Below are positions 15,729 through 24,731 of a DNA stretch of 55,705 nucleotides, in pieces; positions within the stretch are counted from its first letter, which is position 1, and every line of letters starts with the position of its first letter. Source of the stretch: Prevotella sp. (GTDB lineage: Bacteria; Bacteroidota; Bacteroidia; Bacteroidales; Bacteroidaceae); contig JAFZSR010000098.1 of assembly GCA_017619275.1 (NCBI GenBank), forward strand, positions 1 through 55,705, in the 5' to 3' direction. Under the pieces are notes generated by a model. The model saw nothing but the letters and a program-made list of their open reading frames with translations, had not been told where the DNA came from and ran no database searches. The position numbers and the translations under genes were made by a program.

Positions 15729-17648
15729 TTACTTGTCGAGCTGGCTGTAGATGGAGTTGTTGCTCTTATATTCGGGCACGATATGCTTCATCTTGGCTAC
15801 GGTATTCATATCGTCGTAGTCCTTGGCAATCTGTGCCAGTTCTTCGATTTCCTGACACACCTCTTGGTAGTCGTACTCGCGAACCTGAGCGATGCGAATC
15901 TTCTCGTGGAACGATGGCATGGTGGTCTCCTCCTCGTTGAGCACCTCTTCGTAGAGTTTCTCTCCGGGGCGCAGTCCGGTGAATTTTATTTCCACGTTCT
16001 TGGCACCGCTGAGCATAATCATGCGCTTGGCCAGGTCGGCAATCTTCACGGGCTGTCCCATGTCGAAGACGAATATCTCGCCGCCGTGGCCCTTTGTGCC
16101 AGCTTCGAGCACCAGTTTGCAGGCTTCGGGTATGAGCATGAAGAAGCGGATGATGTTGGGGTCGGTGACGGTGATGGGGCCTCCCTTGCGTATTTGCTCC
16201 TTGAAGAGTGGGATGACGCTGCCGTTGCTGCCCAGCACATTGCCAAAGCGTGTGGTAACGAACTGCGTCTGTCCTTTCATGTTGCCGTCCTTGATGGCCT
16301 TGTCGAGGCTTTGGACATAGATTTCGCAAATGCGCTTCGAGCAGCCCATCACATTGGTGGGGTTCACGGCCTTGTCGGTGCTGATCATCACAAATTTCTT
16401 CGCGCCATACTTCACTGCCAGGTCGGCTATTACGCGTGTACCTATTATATTATTGTGCACGCTCTCCGATGGGTTGTCTTCCATCATGGGCACGTGCTTG
16501 TAGGCGGCAGCGTGGAAGACGTAAGTAGGCTTGTAGGTGCTGAAGAGTGCCTCCATGTGTTTCGGCTCGCAAATGCTGGCCACGATGGTGTGGGCCTTGA
16601 TGTTGGGCCACTCGTTGCGCATCATCAGCCTGATGTCGTGTTGGGGCGTCTCCGCCTGGTCAACGAGCACCAGCTCGCGGGGCTCATAGACGGCTATCTG
16701 GCGCACCATCTCGCTGCCTATGCTGCCAGCCGAGCCTGTGATCATGATGCACTGTCCACGCAGCTGGTCGCCTACCGACTTCATGTCCACTTGTATCTCG
16801 TCGCGGGGCAGCAGGTCTTCGATGCTGATTTCCTTCAGTTGGGGCGTATCGGTGGGCAGTGAACCGTCGGGGTTCAGTTCCTTGGCCTCCTGTGTGATGT
16901 AGATGGAGATGCCAGCTTTCATCACCTCATCTTGGAATTTCTGGTTGTTGCGGAAATCGCGAAGGCGGAAGGGCGACACGATGAGGGCTTCGACCTTCAT
17001 ATCTATCATCTTCTGCACCAAAGAATCGTCCACCAGATACACTTTGTTGCCCAGCAGGTAAAGGCCTTCCATCTCTTTGTCAACGGTGATAAAGCCCTTC
17101 AGCTGGAACTGACTGGGCTTCTCGGTGCGTATGTGCTTGGCGAGGGCGATGCCGTCGTTCTTCACGCCGAAGATGAATGTGCGCTTCGAGCGTTTCGAGG
17201 CAAAGGCCACGTCATAGAACGTCTTCACCATGATGCGCAGAATCCACAGCAACACCGTTCCCATGGCAAAGACAGCCACTATCTGCGCTGATGAGAGGAT
17301 AGAGAACACCTTGACATGGCCATCGAGCAGGATGTGCGAGACGAGTGCTACAGCTGTGCCAAGAATCATGGCATAGCCTACGCGCGAGAGGTCGACGAAC
17401 GACGAATAACGCAGGATGCCGCTGTAGGTGCGGAAGATTCGGAAGCCAATGTTGTAGAAAACCATGTAGATGGCGATGGAGAGCAGCAGCAACTCCATGC
17501 CTTGCAAAGTGCGAGCAGAACGGTTGAATAGCAGATAAACAAAAAGGTACGTGAAAACGACAATACAATTGTCGATGAGCAGGATGCACCAGTATGGTAA
17601 TGTGCGTCTATTAAAGTACCAGTTAGCTATCTTGTCGAAGAAATTCAT
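15729..17648 (-). CDS. Membrane UDP-GlcNAc 4,6-dehydratase-like (CapD/PglF family)
   Basis: 639 residues. Four or five hydrophobic helices within the first 145 residues, a linker nucleotide-binding region (FIFGVKNDGIALAKH near 158-172), then the SDR domain with TGSAGSIG at 304-311, FHAAAYKHVPMMEDNP near 378-392 and the family signature STDKAVNPTNVMGCSKR at 423-439, in which Thr424, Asp425, Lys426 and Met434 occupy the active site. It converts a UDP-HexNAc to the 4-keto-6-deoxy sugar used in surface glycans or lipid-linked oligosaccharides. A phosphoglycosyl transferase and a GT2 lie next to it on the same strand. Inner membrane with cytoplasmic catalytic domain. Confidence 0.93.
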   Translation of the reverse strand: MNFFDKIANWYFNRRTLPYWCILLIDNCIVVFTYLFVYLLFNRSARTLQGMELLLLSIAIYMVFYNIGFRIFRTYSGILRYSSFVDLSRVGYAMILGTAVALVSHILLDGHVKVFSILSSAQIVAVFAMGTVLLWILRIMVKTFYDVAFASKRSKRTFIFGVKNDGIALAKHIRTEKPSQFQLKGFITVDKEMEGLYLLGNKVYLVDDSLVQKMIDMKVEALIVSPFRLRDFRNNQKFQDEVMKAGISIYITQEAKELNPDGSLPTDTPQLKEISIEDLLPRDEIQVDMKSVGDQLRGQCIMITGSAGSIGSEMVRQIAVYEPRELVLVDQAETPQHDIRLMMRNEWPNIKAHTIVASICEPKHMEALFSTYKPTYVFHAAAYKHVPMMEDNPSESVHNNIIGTRVIADLAVKYGAKKFVMISTDKAVNPTNVMGCSKRICEIYVQSLDKAIKDGNMKGQTQFVTTRFGNVLGSNGSVIPLFKEQIRKGGPITVTDPNIIRFFMLIPEACKLVLEAGTKGHGGEIFVFDMGQPVKIADLAKRMIMLSGAKNVEIKFTGLRPGEKLYEEVLNEEETTMPSFHEKIRIAQVREYDYQEVCQEIEELAQIAKDYDDMNTVAKMKHIVPEYKSNNSIYSQLDK

Positions 17649-17667
17649 ATTATCTTAATTGGGGCTG

Positions 17668-17675
17668 CAAAGGTA
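17668..17675 (-). promoter_or_regulatory. Promoter -7 box of the UDP-sugar dehydratase gene
   Basis: Minus-strand TACCTTTG in TTATTACCTTTGCAGCCCC, about 20 nt before the start. Confidence 0.65.
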
Positions 17676-17767
17676 ATAAAAATTATCAGATATTCTGCAA
17701 GAAAATGTAAAAAAAAGATTTTACTCGTTGAATTCTTGATTTAGAAAAACTGATAAATGAGATTCGC

Positions 17768-18397
17768 TCAGAATTTTTTGCCGAAAGCAATGTTAAGGAA
17801 TGTCTTGACAATGATTTTTGCATCGAACCACCACGAGCGGTTTTCCAGGTAATAGAGGTCCAGTTCCAGTCGGCGCAACATCTTCTCCATGGTGTCGGTA
17901 TAGCCGTTGTAGAGCGTGGCATAGGAGGTGACACCGGGACGGATTTGGTAAAGATACTTATAGCGCTGGTCGTGCTGCATAATTTGGTCGATGAAGTACT
18001 GGCGTTCCGGGCGTGGGCCGATGAAAGCCATGTCGCCCTTGAGCACGTTCCACAGCTGTGGCAGCTCGTCGAGATGATGGTCGCGCAGGAAGCGGCCTAT
18101 TTTCGTCATGCGGGTGTCTTTCTCGTGTTGGTAGAGTTCAGGGCCGTTCTTCTCGGCGTCGAGTCGCATGCTACGGAACTTGTAGATGGTGAAAGGGCGA
18201 CCGAAACGGCCTATTCGCTCCTGCTTGAAGATGGCTGGGCCACCGTCTTCGCGCTTCACCAGGTAATAGCACACCAGCATGAGGGGCGAAAAGACGATAA
18301 GGCAGAAGAAGGCGACAACGAAATCGATCATGCGCTTGATGTTGCGCTCAAATTCGTTCATTCCATCCAGGATATAGCCGTTTTCGAGTTTTGTCAT
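17768..18397 (-). CDS. Phosphoglycosyl transferase (bacterial sugar transferase, PglC-like)
   Basis: 209 residues, the small monotopic form. One membrane segment near residues 23-45 (MIDFVVAFFCLIVFSPLMLV), then YKFRSMR, DELPQLWNVLKGDMAFIGPRPE, the signature of the family, with the Asp-Glu catalytic pair in HHLDELPQ. It transfers a sugar 1-phosphate from a UDP-sugar to undecaprenyl phosphate, starting a glycan. Pairing with the 4,6-dehydratase downstream suggests a 6-deoxy-amino sugar as first residue. Start at 18397; the Met at residue 13 is an alternative. Confidence 0.93.
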   Translation of the reverse strand: MTKLENGYILDGMNEFERNIKRMIDFVVAFFCLIVFSPLMLVCYYLVKREDGGPAIFKQERIGRFGRPFTIYKFRSMRLDAEKNGPELYQHEKDTRMTKIGRFLRDHHLDELPQLWNVLKGDMAFIGPRPERQYFIDQIMQHDQRYKYLYQIRPGVTSYATLYNGYTDTMEKMLRRLELDLYYLENRSWWFDAKIIVKTFLNIAFGKKF

Positions 18398-18497
18398 ATT
18401 ATGTTTTTCTCCGGGGGGGATGTTCGTGTTATAATATCTTAACGGAGAAAAGGGGCGTTTATTATACGACTCTTCAATTTTGTACGAAAATAAATCG

Positions 18498-18519
18498 ATA
18501 AGGGTCGTAAGACCCTTAT
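18498..18519 (-). terminator. Hairpin after the GT2 gene
   Basis: ATAAGGGTC and GACCCTTAT form a perfect 9-bp stem with a GTAA loop, 36 nt beyond the GT2 stop. The minus strand continues CGATTTATTTTCG, a weak T-run. It may separate the GT2 and sugar transferase transcripts. Confidence 0.55.
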
Positions 18520-18554
18520 GCCACAGAATGTTATGAAAAAGGGGGAATGTGCGC

Positions 18555-19316
18555 TTATTTCCTGATAAAAATGCCGGAAAGGAGCTTGATGGGATATTTC
18601 AGGCTGATGAGGAAGCGGTTGGTGGTGATGTGGTTCTTCTTGCAGGCTATGAGGTTCTCTTTAGCACCAATCAGACGGCTGTTCCAGTTGCGCGTGCTGG
18701 CACCGCCCAAGCGCATGGTGACAAAGTCGATGTGCAGGTATTTCATTGGCACGTGGTGCTTTAGGCACAGTCGGGCGATGAGTTCATAGTCGGCCGAGAT
18801 GCGCAGCGACGCATCATAGAGGCCATATTGCTCGAACAGTTGCCGGCGCACATAGAGCGAGGGGTGGGGCGGAAGGAAGCCCAGGCGCATGAGCCAGGGA
18901 CGGAAGATGCGCCCTGAGTAATAGCGCACGCAACGCGAGAGATTGTCGGCCTTCACAAAGTGGACGTCGCCATAGATGGCTCCAGCCTCGTCAGGAAACT
19001 GCTGCACCATCTGTTCAATCACCGTGTCGTCGGTGAGGAAGTCGTCGCTGTTGAGGATGCCCACCACGTCGCCGGTTGCCATTCGCACACCCTTGTTCAT
19101 GGCGTCGTAGATGCCTTTATCTTTCTCCGAGATCCACTTCAGCCTTCCTGCAAATTGAGGCTCAAACGACTTGATGATGTCGGCCGTTCCGTCACTCGAC
19201 AGGCCGTCTACAACGATATATTCAATATCTTTGTAGGTCTGCCTGAGCACCGACGACATAGAGTCGGCAATGGTCGAGGCACTATTGCAGGCTACCGTAA
19301 TGATAGATACTTTCAT
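18555..19316 (-). CDS. Glycosyltransferase family 2
   Basis: About 253 residues from ATG 19316. GT-A fold: MKVSIITVACNSASTI at the start, DIEYIVVDGLSSDGT, ISEKDKGIYDAMNKG and the nucleotide/metal motif NSDDFL. The frame continues 8 codons upstream, but that ATG would lie inside the promoter at 19338-19345, so the MKVSII start is preferred. It adds a sugar to a surface glycan or lipid intermediate, in keeping with the two glycan genes downstream. Acceptor and donor are not predictable. Confidence 0.94.
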   Translation of the reverse strand: MKVSIITVACNSASTIADSMSSVLRQTYKDIEYIVVDGLSSDGTADIIKSFEPQFAGRLKWISEKDKGIYDAMNKGVRMATGDVVGILNSDDFLTDDTVIEQMVQQFPDEAGAIYGDVHFVKADNLSRCVRYYSGRIFRPWLMRLGFLPPHPSLYVRRQLFEQYGLYDASLRISADYELIARLCLKHHVPMKYLHIDFVTMRLGGASTRNWNSRLIGAKENLIACKKNHITTNRFLISLKYPIKLLSGIFIRK

Positions 19317-19337
19317 GCTTTTTTTTGAAATCGGCTG

Positions 19338-19345
19338 CAAAGGTA
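19338..19345 (-). promoter_or_regulatory. GT2 promoter -7 box
   Basis: Minus-strand TACCTTTG inside TTTATTCGTACCTTTGCAGC, the shared promoter sequence. It excludes the upstream Met at 19340 as start. Confidence 0.7.
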
Positions 19346-19409
19346 CGAATAAAAAATGAAAGAAGGAAAGAATGGCTCTTTGAATTTTAGGCTGAGTGCT
19401 TTTCTTGCT

Positions 19410-20060
19410 TTATTCCAGCTTTGAGCCTTCAAGCAGCTTGGGGCACAGATGACTGATTCCGCAGCGGTCGCAGTGTGGGGCACGCGAGGTGCACACATAG
19501 CGTCCGTGCAGTAGCAGCCAGTGGTGGGCACGGGGCACATCGTCGTGGGGGATATGTTTCATCAGCACCTTCTCCACCTTCAGTGGTGTGTTGGCCGAGC
19601 GTGGCACCAGCCCCAGGCGGTGTGAGACGCGGTAGACGTGGGTGTCGACGGCCATGGCCGTCTGCCCGAAGGCCACGGCCTGCATCACGTTGGCCGTTTT
19701 GCGCCCTACGCCGGGCAACTTCAGCAGTTCATCCATGTTGCTGGGCACCTGTCCGTCGTGGTGCTCCACCAGCATGCGCGACAGCTCCACCAGATGTCGG
19801 GCCTTGGAATTGGGATAGCTCACGCTGCTGATGTATTCCAGCACGTCCTCCGGCTCGACCTTGGCCATCGCCTTGGCGTCGGGAAAGCGGCTGAAGAGGG
19901 CTGGCGTCACCTGGTTCACTCGCTTGTCGGTGCACTGCGCACTCAGCACCACGGCCACCAAGAGTTGGAACACACTCTTGAACTCCAGTTCTGTGTCAGC
20001 TTGGGGCATGGATTGTCTGAAATGCTCCAGCACCAAGCGGTATCTCTCTTCTCTTCTCAT
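19410..20060 (-). CDS. nth: Endonuclease III
   Basis: 216 residues, standard length. Helix-hairpin-helix LPGVGRKTANV with catalytic Lys121, catalytic Asp139 in AVDTHVYRVSHRLGL, and the C-terminal 4Fe-4S cluster spacing C-x6-C-x2-C-x5-C (CTSRAPHCDRCGISHLC). DNA glycosylase/AP lyase that removes oxidised pyrimidines. It starts 4 nt after the tex stop on the same strand, so tex and nth are probably co-transcribed. Confidence 0.98.
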   Translation of the reverse strand: MRREERYRLVLEHFRQSMPQADTELEFKSVFQLLVAVVLSAQCTDKRVNQVTPALFSRFPDAKAMAKVEPEDVLEYISSVSYPNSKARHLVELSRMLVEHHDGQVPSNMDELLKLPGVGRKTANVMQAVAFGQTAMAVDTHVYRVSHRLGLVPRSANTPLKVEKVLMKHIPHDDVPRAHHWLLLHGRYVCTSRAPHCDRCGISHLCPKLLEGSKLE

Positions 20061-20064
20061 GCTT

Positions 20065-22239
20065 TTATACCTGCTTCATTGACAAGGCAATGCGATGCCT
20101 GCGCTGATCTACTTCTATAACCTTCACTGTGACGTGCTGGTGCAGCTTCACCACGTCGGAGGGATGGGCAATGCGGCGGTTGGCCATCTGCGAAATGTGC
20201 ACCAATCCGTCCTGATGCACGCCGATGTCGACGAAGGCGCCAAAGTTGGTGATGTTCGTCACAATGCCGGGCAGCACCATTCCCTCCTCCAAGTCGTCGA
20301 TGGTCTGCACGCGACTGTCGAAGCTGAACTCCTCGATTTGCTCGCGTGGGTCGCGTCCGGGCTTCTCCAGCTCGTGCATGATGTCGGTCAGCGTGGGCAA
20401 GCCCACGTCTTTGGTGATATACTTTTTTATATTTATATTCACGCGAGCGCGAAGTTCCTTCTGCTCTATCAGGTCTTTCACGGTGCATCCCTGGTCGTGT
20501 GCCATTTGTTCTACGATGGCATAGCTTTCGGGGTGCACGGCGCTGTTGTCGAGCGGGTTCTTGGCTCCGTGTATGCGCAGGAATCCGGCGCACTGCTGGA
20601 AGGCAGCGGGACCCAGTCGGGGCACTTTCTTCAGTTGTGCACGGCTGTTGAAGGCACCGTTCTGCCGTCGGTAGTCCACGATGTTCTTGGCCAGTGCAGG
20701 CCCCAGTCCGCTCACGTATTGCAGCAGGTGGCTGCTGGCGGTGTTCAGGTCGACGCCCACCTGGTTCACGCAGCTCTCCACGGTCTGGTCCAGCTGCCGT
20801 TTCAGCTTGGTCTGGTCCACGTCGTGCTGGTATTGTCCCACGCCGATGCTCTTCGGGTCGATTTTCACCAGCTCGGCCAGCGGGTCCATCAGGCGGCGGG
20901 CGATGGAGACGGCACCGCGCACGGTGACGTCCTCGTCGGGGAACTCGTCGCGGGCCACCTTCGAGGCGGAATAGATGGAGGCGCCATCTTCGCTGACGAC
21001 GAAAACGGGGATGGTAGGTGGGGTAGGATTAGTAGGTGTGGTAGGTTTTGTAGGAAGGATGCTTTCGATGAAGGCGCGGGTTTCGCGGCTGGCGGTGCCG
21101 TTGCCGATGGCGATGGCCTCGATGTGGTAGTCGCTGAGCATTTGCTGCACGTGCACCATGGCTTGCATGCGGCGGTTCACGGGCGGGTGGGGGAAGATGG
21201 CTTCGTGGTACAGCAGGTTGCCTTGTGCGTCGAGGCACACCACTTTGCAGCCCGTGCGGAAACCGGGGTCGATGCCCATCACACGCTTCTGTCCCAGTGG
21301 GGCGCCTAATAGCAGCTGTCGCAGGTTCTCGGCAAAGACGCGTATGGCCTCGTCGTCGGCCTGTTCCTTGCTTAGGTTGTTGAACTCCGTTTCTATCGAT
21401 GGTTTCAGCAGACGTTTGTAGCAGTCTTCGGCCGCCTCGGCCACCAGTCGGCCGCATGCGTTGTTGCTGCGCACCCATTGGCGTTGCAGGCGGTCGATGC
21501 ACTCCTGGTCGTCGACAGGGTCGATGCTCAGTCGCAGGATGCCCTCGGCCTCGCCTCGGCGCATAGCCAGCAGACGGTGGCTGGAGCAGCGGCGCAGGGG
21601 TTCGTGCCAGTCGAAATAGTCGCTGAATTTCTGTGCTTCGTCGCTGTCGGCCTTGGCTTTCACCACCTTCGATGTGATGATGGCGGTGCGACGGTAGCTG
21701 CCGCGCAGCTGCTGGCGCGAGCGCTCGTCCTCGCTGATGGTCTCGGCGATGATGTCCTGTGCCCCTTTCAGGGCGGTGGCGACATCGGAAACGTCGCCCA
21801 CGACGAACGTGCGGGCGGCGCGCTCCACGTCGGCCTCGCGCTGCAGCATGATGAGCTGGGCCAGTGGCTCCAGCCCCTGCTCGCGGGCTATCTGTGCGCG
21901 AGTGCGGCGGCGGGGCTTGTAGGGTAAGTAGATGTCCTCCAGCTCTGTAGCGTCCCAGCAGTCGTCGATGCGCTGCTGCAGTTCGGGCGTCATCTTCTGC
22001 AGGTCGTTGATGGTCTTCACCACGGTTTCCTTGCGCTTGGCTATCTCCTTCAGTCGCTCGTTCTCATCGTTGATGGCGGCTATCTGTACCTCGTCCAATG
22101 CGCCGGTGCGTTCCTTTCTATAGCGCGATATAAAAGGAATGGTGCAGCCCTCTTCGAGCAGCGCGAGGGTGTTGCCCACTGTCTCCACGTTCAGGTTCAA
22201 GGCCTGGGCTATGAGTTTTGCAAAAATGTTTTTTTCCAT
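20065..22239 (-). CDS. tex: Tex family transcription accessory / S1 RNA-binding protein
   Basis: 724 residues from ATG 22239 (MEKNIFAKLIAQALNL). The frame runs 13 codons further upstream but through the promoter box. Features in order: N-terminal helical region with LPYKPRRRTRAQIAREQGL, YqgF-like nuclease fold (VMGIDPGFRTGCKVVCLD), the hallmark VKIDPKSIGVGQYQHDV, HhH repeats (LNTASSHLLQYVSGLGPALA) and a C-terminal S1 domain (LPGIVTNITNFGAFVDIGVH). Binds nucleic acid. An extra PTKPTTPTNPTPPTIP between SIL and VFVVSEDGAS is encoded by five 9-bp repeats and is not part of normal Tex. Confidence 0.96.
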   Translation of the reverse strand: MEKNIFAKLIAQALNLNVETVGNTLALLEEGCTIPFISRYRKERTGALDEVQIAAINDENERLKEIAKRKETVVKTINDLQKMTPELQQRIDDCWDATELEDIYLPYKPRRRTRAQIAREQGLEPLAQLIMLQREADVERAARTFVVGDVSDVATALKGAQDIIAETISEDERSRQQLRGSYRRTAIITSKVVKAKADSDEAQKFSDYFDWHEPLRRCSSHRLLAMRRGEAEGILRLSIDPVDDQECIDRLQRQWVRSNNACGRLVAEAAEDCYKRLLKPSIETEFNNLSKEQADDEAIRVFAENLRQLLLGAPLGQKRVMGIDPGFRTGCKVVCLDAQGNLLYHEAIFPHPPVNRRMQAMVHVQQMLSDYHIEAIAIGNGTASRETRAFIESILPTKPTTPTNPTPPTIPVFVVSEDGASIYSASKVARDEFPDEDVTVRGAVSIARRLMDPLAELVKIDPKSIGVGQYQHDVDQTKLKRQLDQTVESCVNQVGVDLNTASSHLLQYVSGLGPALAKNIVDYRRQNGAFNSRAQLKKVPRLGPAAFQQCAGFLRIHGAKNPLDNSAVHPESYAIVEQMAHDQGCTVKDLIEQKELRARVNINIKKYITKDVGLPTLTDIMHELEKPGRDPREQIEEFSFDSRVQTIDDLEEGMVLPGIVTNITNFGAFVDIGVHQDGLVHISQMANRRIAHPSDVVKLHQHVTVKVIEVDQRRHRIALSMKQV
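21013..21057 (-). repeat. 5 x 9-bp in-frame repeat inside tex
   Basis: GGTAGGTGG, GGTAGGATT, AGTAGGTGT, GGTAGGTTT, TGTAGGAAG run head to tail, 45 bp, so the reading frame is kept. On the coding strand each unit gives x-P-T, together LPTKPTTPTNPTPPT. Confidence 0.85.
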
Positions 22240-22248
22240 ATATGGCTG

Positions 22249-22256
22249 CAAAGATA
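22249..22256 (-). promoter_or_regulatory. tex promoter -7 box
   Basis: Minus-strand TATCTTTG within GCTCGCTTATTCGTATCTTT. The start codon is only 9 nt downstream. Confidence 0.7.
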
Positions 22257-22271
22257 CGAATAAGCGAGCGA

Positions 22272-22305
22272 AAAGCAAAAGAAAAACGCGTTTTTCTTTT
22301 GCTTT
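22272..22305. repeat. 34-bp perfect palindrome between divergent tex and ABC-F genes
   Basis: AAAGCAAAAGAAAAACG is followed directly by its exact reverse complement CGTTTTTCTTTTGCTTT. It lies just upstream of the tex promoter and about 70 bp upstream of the ABC-F promoter. A related imperfect version (AAAAGAAAAA / TTTTTCTTTT) lies between pbp1A and the GH28 gene. Confidence 0.9.
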
Positions 22306-22374
22306 CCGACCTTCGACAAAGTGAAAGGCTGGAAATATTTCTGTTTTATTCCCACCAGATTTCGATAATTTTTG

Positions 22375-22382
22375 TAATTTTG
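22375..22382 (+). promoter_or_regulatory. ABC-F gene promoter -7 box
   Basis: TAATTTTG (TAnnTTTG), about 30 nt before the GTG start at 22413. Confidence 0.65.
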
Positions 22383-22412
22383 CAGCCGCAAATCAACAAA
22401 AACGCATAGAAA

Positions 22413-24437
22413 GTGATTTCCGTAGAAGGATTGAAGGTGGAGTTTGGCGTGAAGCCGCTGTTCAGCGAAGCCAGCTTCGTTATCAACAGCCGCGACCGCA
22501 TTGCCTTGGTGGGCAAGAATGGTGCCGGCAAGTCGACCATGCTGAAAATACTGTGTGGAATGGAGCGCCCCACGGCTGGCACGGTGAGCGTGCAGAACGA
22601 CATCACTATGGGCTATCTGCCGCAGGTGATGAATCTGCAGGACGAAACTACCGTGCGTCAGGAAGCCCAGAAAGCCTTTGCCGACGTGCAGCGCGTGAAA
22701 GACCGTCTGGACCGCCTGGAGCGGCAGATGGCCGAGCGCACCGACTACGAGTCGGAGGCATATATGCAGATTGTGGAGCGCTACACCGCCGAGCACGAGC
22801 GTTATCTGATGATGGGCGCCGAGGGGCAGGAGGCTTCCTTGGAGCGCACCCTTACCGGCCTGGGCTTCCTGCGCACCGACTTGGAGCGCCCCACCAGCGA
22901 GTTCAGTGGAGGCTGGCGAATGCGTATTGAGCTGGCGAAGATCCTGCTACGCCACCCCGACGTGCTGCTCTTGGACGAGCCTACCAACCACCTCGACATC
23001 GAGAGCATCCAGTGGCTCGAGCAGCTGCTGGCAGGGTGGAGTGGGGCAGTGGTGCTGGTGAGCCACGACCGAGCCTTTATAAATAATGTGTCGAACCGTA
23101 CGCTCGAGATCTCTTGCGGTCGCGTTATCGACTATCGGGTGAAGTACGACGAGTATGTGCAGCTGCGCCGCGAGCGTCGCGAACAGCAGCAGCGCGCCTG
23201 GGAGAACCAGCAGCGCGAGCTCCAGGACATGCGCCAGTTTATTGAGCGCTTCCGCTATCAGGCCACCAAGGCCGTGCAGGTGCAACAGAAGATTCGTCAG
23301 ATGGAGAAGATTGTGCCCATCGAGATTGACGAGGTGGACAACTCGGCCATGCACTTGAAATTCCCGCCCTGCCTGCGCTCAGGCGACTATCCCGTTATCT
23401 GTGATGAGGTGAGGAAAATTTATGGAATCTCCCTCAACGGACCCTCCCCCCTGCCCCTCCCTAGGGAGGGGTCGGGGGTGAGTCTGGAGGGGCCGGGAGA
23501 GGGTCATCTTGTCTTCGACCACGTCAACCTCACCATCAAGCGAGGCGAAAAGGTGGCCTTCGTGGGGCGTAACGGCGAGGGCAAGACCACGCTGGTAAAG
23601 TGCATCATGGGTGAGATTCCCTTCGACGGGCAGCTGAAGATAGGCCATAACGTGCAGATAGGCTACTTCGCCCAGAACCAGGCGCAGCTGCTCGACGAGA
23701 GCCTCACCGTGCGCCAGACCATCGACTATGTGGCCAAGGGCGACATACGCCTGCGCATCAACGACATACTGGGTGCCTTCATGTTTGGCGGCGAGAATGC
23801 CGACAAGCGTGTGAGCGTGCTCAGCGGCGGCGAGCGAAGCCGATTGGCCATGATCCGTCTGCTGCTCGAACCCGTCAACCTGCTCATCCTCGACGAGCCT
23901 ACCAACCACCTTGACATGCCCTCGAAGGACGTGCTGAAGGAGGCCATCCGCGCCTTCGACGGCACCGCCATCATCGTCAGCCACGACCGCGAGTTCCTCG
24001 ACGGCCTGGTCACCAAGGTCTTCGAGTTTGGCGGTGGCCGCGTGCGTGAGCACATCGGCGGCATCTACGACTTCCTGCGTGAGAGGGCCGACAGTTTGGA
24101 GATGAGGGGTGAGCGTATAGAATTTGCGGCCAATGCCGATTCCAACAAGTCTGCTCCCTCAGCCCCTGCAGCCGCCCCCTCATCGGCCAAGAACGATTAT
24201 GCTGTGCGCAAGGAGCAGCAGAAACAGCTGCGGAAGGCCGAGCGGGCCGTGGAGGAGAGCGAGAAGAAGATTGCGCGCATGGAGCAGCGGCTGAAAGAAC
24301 TCGACCAGCTGCTCAGCGACCCCGCCAAGGCTTGCGATATGACGCTCGTTAGCGAATATACCGACACCAAGCGCCAGCTCGACGACGAGGTGGAGCGCTG
24401 GGAGCAGCTGAGCGAGCAGCTCGAACAACTTACATAA
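22413..24437 (+). CDS. ABC-F family ATPase
   Basis: 674 residues starting with GTG 22413. Two nucleotide-binding domains without membrane helices: Walker A VGKNGAGKST near 33-42 and VGRNGEGKTT in the second half, signatures EFSGGWRMR and VLSGGERSRL, and two LLDEPTNHLD / ILDEPTNHLD Walker B motifs. The linker is basic and helical and the C-terminus (about 590-674) is a coiled coil, as in Uup/YdiF-type proteins acting on ribosomes. Between DEVRKIYG and HLVFDHVNL, normally contiguous, sits an extra stretch (GPSPLPLPREGSGVSLEG) from a palindromic repeat. Confidence 0.95.
   Translation: MISVEGLKVEFGVKPLFSEASFVINSRDRIALVGKNGAGKSTMLKILCGMERPTAGTVSVQNDITMGYLPQVMNLQDETTVRQEAQKAFADVQRVKDRLDRLERQMAERTDYESEAYMQIVERYTAEHERYLMMGAEGQEASLERTLTGLGFLRTDLERPTSEFSGGWRMRIELAKILLRHPDVLLLDEPTNHLDIESIQWLEQLLAGWSGAVVLVSHDRAFINNVSNRTLEISCGRVIDYRVKYDEYVQLRRERREQQQRAWENQQRELQDMRQFIERFRYQATKAVQVQQKIRQMEKIVPIEIDEVDNSAMHLKFPPCLRSGDYPVICDEVRKIYGISLNGPSPLPLPREGSGVSLEGPGEGHLVFDHVNLTIKRGEKVAFVGRNGEGKTTLVKCIMGEIPFDGQLKIGHNVQIGYFAQNQAQLLDESLTVRQTIDYVAKGDIRLRINDILGAFMFGGENADKRVSVLSGGERSRLAMIRLLLEPVNLLILDEPTNHLDMPSKDVLKEAIRAFDGTAIIVSHDREFLDGLVTKVFEFGGGRVREHIGGIYDFLRERADSLEMRGERIEFAANADSNKSAPSAPAAAPSSAKNDYAVRKEQQKQLRKAERAVEESEKKIARMEQRLKELDQLLSDPAKACDMTLVSEYTDTKRQLDDEVERWEQLSEQLEQLT
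23440..23503 (+). repeat. GC-rich palindromic element inserted in frame in the ABC-F gene
   Basis: Centre CCCCTCCCTAGGGAGGGG (23454-23471) is a perfect 18-bp palindrome, flanked by ACCCTCCCCCCTG on the left and TCGGGGGTGAGTCTGGAGG on the right. The right half matches the element inside tamB at 33041-33070. Confidence 0.85.
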
Positions 24438-24495
24438 ATATCTATTGACGTAACAGGCAGATATTCAGAAAATTGCCGTTACCCGAAATTTGGCG

Positions 24496-24558
24496 TACGA
24501 CTTTTTTCAAAAACTCAACGAGATTTTTCAAAAAGTGAACGAGATTTTTTAAAACTCC
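24496..24558. repeat. 3 x 21-bp phased repeat upstream of the S9 peptidase gene
   Basis: Units start at 24496, 24517 and 24538, each exactly 21 bp, with consensus AACGAGATTTTTCAAAAAGT. Each has a TTTTT(C)AAAAA palindromic core. It lies in the 24438-24731 gap, about 150 bp before the promoter, and the same unit recurs at 36736. Confidence 0.8.
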
Positions 24559-24711
24559 GTTCGGCATTCCGAAGGGAAAGCATGAAAGGATATAGAAGAA
24601 AGATGTTTTTGGGGGAGACATTTAAGATATTATCATTTGCTCATTAATGTGAAAGATTGAAAAATATTAGCCGGAAAAGACGCGAATCGAATATTTTTCA
24701 CTAAATTTGCA

Positions 24712-24719
24712 GCCATAAA
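24712..24719 (+). promoter_or_regulatory. Promoter -7 box of the S9 peptidase gene
   Basis: TAAATTTG (TAnnTTTG), 12 nt before ATG 24732. Confidence 0.65.
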
Positions 24720-24731
24720 GCCATATAAACA

